A DNA stretch of 6,112 nucleotides from Synergistaceae bacterium (GTDB lineage Bacteria > Synergistota > Synergistia > Synergistales > Aminobacteriaceae), in assembly GCA_017448375.1 (NCBI GenBank), contig JAFSLR010000271.1, positions 1 to 6,112 on the forward strand. The letters run 5' to 3'. The first letter of the stretch is position 1. Each line of letters starts with the position of its first letter. The position numbers and the translations under genes are program-made. Positions 4,920 through 6,112 of this stretch are shown piece after piece. The notes beneath the pieces are model-generated. The model was not told the DNA's origin. It searched no databases and was given only the letters and a program-made list of their open reading frames with translations.

Positions 4920-6112
4920 ATGCAGAAAGTTTCAGTAATCGGTGCAGGAGTCAGCGGTCAAGGACTCGCACTTCTTGCACATAATCTAGGGTATGAAGTT
5001 TTAGTCTCAGAGAAGAAAACCATATCACCCGAAGCAAAATCACTCTTCACTGAGAATAATATAGCCTTTGAGGAAGGACACAGCGATAAAGTTTTTGACA
5101 GCGATACGATTCTCATAAGCTCAGGGATACCGCCTCAGTCAGAAATTTTGAGGGAAGCCGAAAAGCGCGGTGCAAATCTCACGGGGGAGCTTGATTTTGT
5201 CATTCCCCATATTAGGACGAATAATCTTGTCTGTGTTACGGGCAGCAACGGCAAAAGCACAGTAACTTCACTCATCGGCCATGTACTTAACCGTTCGGGA
5301 CTCAAATCCGGGACGGGCGGTAATCTCGGTACATCGTCAGCAAGATTCACTCAGGAAGATTTTGACGCTGTTGTTCTTGAATTATCGAGTTTCCAGCTTT
5401 CGAGGGCAACAAAGAATCTTCACGCAAAAGTCGCAATTATCACTAACCTTGCGCCGGATCATATTGACTGGCACGGAAGCTATGAGGCATACGTTGAGGC
5501 GAAATCGCGCGTACTGACTCTTCGAGACCCAAACGGCTGGGGAATAATTCAGGACAGGGATTATGACACTCTCAGGCCGTCGGGGAAAATAATCGTTCTT
5601 TCGTGGAATGAGACTCCCGTTCACAAAACAGAAGGTCATATCTTCATGGCCGGAGACCGCGCAATTCTCACAATCAACGGCGAGTCATCAACACTCTTCA
5701 CCTACACCGACACAACATTAATCGGCTCTCACAATCTCGAAAACGTAGCAATGACTCTTTGTGCCGTGAAATTATTGGGCGTTGACGTTTCGAGGGCTGA
5801 ATTTCTGCTTGAAGGATTCAGGCCGTTACCGCACAGGTGCGAGGATGCCGGGACTCTTGACGGTGTGCAGTACATTGATGACAGCAAGGGGACGAACGTA
5901 GCAGCGACAATTACGGCGATGAAGTGCATACCCGGACGAAAGGTAATCATTCTCGGCGGTCAGGGAAAAGGAGAGGACTATACCCCGTTAGCTGAGGCTG
6001 TGAAGAGTGAATGCGATTACGCGGTCTTAATCGGCGAGGAAGCACCGAAGATTCAAGAGGCGTTAGAGCATGAAAGCTACACGAATTTCCGCAGGGTTAA
6101 AGACATGGAAGA
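4920..6112 (+). CDS. murD: UDP-N-acetylmuramoylalanine--D-glutamate ligase (3' end outside window)
   Basis: The frame is open from ATG 4920 to the window edge, giving 397 residues of an expected 440-460. MurD is a cytoplasmic ATP-dependent ligase that adds D-glutamate to UDP-MurNAc-L-alanine in peptidoglycan precursor synthesis. Visible motifs are an N-terminal Rossmann-like VIGAGVSGQG (6-15), the P-loop GSNGKST (108-114), LELSSFQLS (153-161), NLAPDHIDWHGS (176-187), the probable carbamoylated lysine in YVEAK (Lys194), SHNLENV (270-276), LPHRCE (303-308), DDSKGTN (320-326) and GGQGKGEDY (346-354). AGGAGG (4902-4907) lies 12 bases before the ATG, longer than usual, but no better in-frame start exists. 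An intrinsic terminator and a likely promoter precede it. The genes before it are not cell-wall genes, so it is not in the usual mraY-murD order on its 5' side. Confidence 0.96.
   Translation, partial: MQKVSVIGAGVSGQGLALLAHNLGYEVLVSEKKTISPEAKSLFTENNIAFEEGHSDKVFDSDTILISSGIPPQSEILREAEKRGANLTGELDFVIPHIRTNNLVCVTGSNGKSTVTSLIGHVLNRSGLKSGTGGNLGTSSARFTQEDFDAVVLELSSFQLSRATKNLHAKVAIITNLAPDHIDWHGSYEAYVEAKSRVLTLRDPNGWGIIQDRDYDTLRPSGKIIVLSWNETPVHKTEGHIFMAGDRAILTINGESSTLFTYTDTTLIGSHNLENVAMTLCAVKLLGVDVSRAEFLLEGFRPLPHRCEDAGTLDGVQYIDDSKGTNVAATITAMKCIPGRKVIILGGQGKGEDYTPLAEAVKSECDYAVLIGEEAPKIQEALEHESYTNFRRVKDME

Overview
The window looks like a bacterial chromosome segment of intermediate G+C with strong AGGAGG-type ribosome binding sites. 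It carries five protein-coding genes, two of them cut by the window edges, plus one clear riboswitch. A precise taxon cannot be read from it. The mix of a thiamine ECF S-component, anaerobic-type corrinoid amidation, a secreted flavodoxin and a Cthe_2159-type surface lipoprotein suggests an anaerobe, perhaps a gut or rumen lineage such as Synergistota or Clostridia. That is an inference of low confidence.

Layout. Positions 1-2142 (minus strand) encode the first 714 residues of a large lipoprotein: signal peptide with lipobox, an Asn-Gln tether, an unrecognised N-terminal region, a Gly/Pro/Met-rich repeat linker, a Cthe_2159-like beta-helix domain and a C-terminal 11-residue repeat that runs towards the window edge. 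The divergent intergenic region 2143-2356 holds the promoter of the plus-strand operon and a canonical TPP riboswitch (2224-2313). The sequence after the aptamer can form mutually exclusive pairings that fit translational control of the next gene. Positions 2357-2866 encode a ThiT-type thiamine transporter S-component. Its stop codon overlaps the GTG start of cobyrinate a,c-diamide synthase (2863-4191). A flavodoxin with an N-terminal signal peptide follows after 43 bases (4235-4801) and ends in a good intrinsic terminator (4829-4861). A new unit then begins with murD (4920 to the window end, incomplete).

How the genes relate. When thiamine pyrophosphate is scarce, the riboswitch should permit translation of thiT. 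The 4-base overlap, and the lack of a Shine-Dalgarno of its own before cbiA, mean that cbiA translation probably depends on thiT translation. This places a cobalamin-pathway enzyme under thiamine control and is the most interesting feature of the window. The exported flavodoxin may be read through from the same operon or from its own weak promoter. MurD is a housekeeping peptidoglycan enzyme and appears unrelated. No CRISPR array, tRNA, rRNA, insertion sequence or phage gene was seen.
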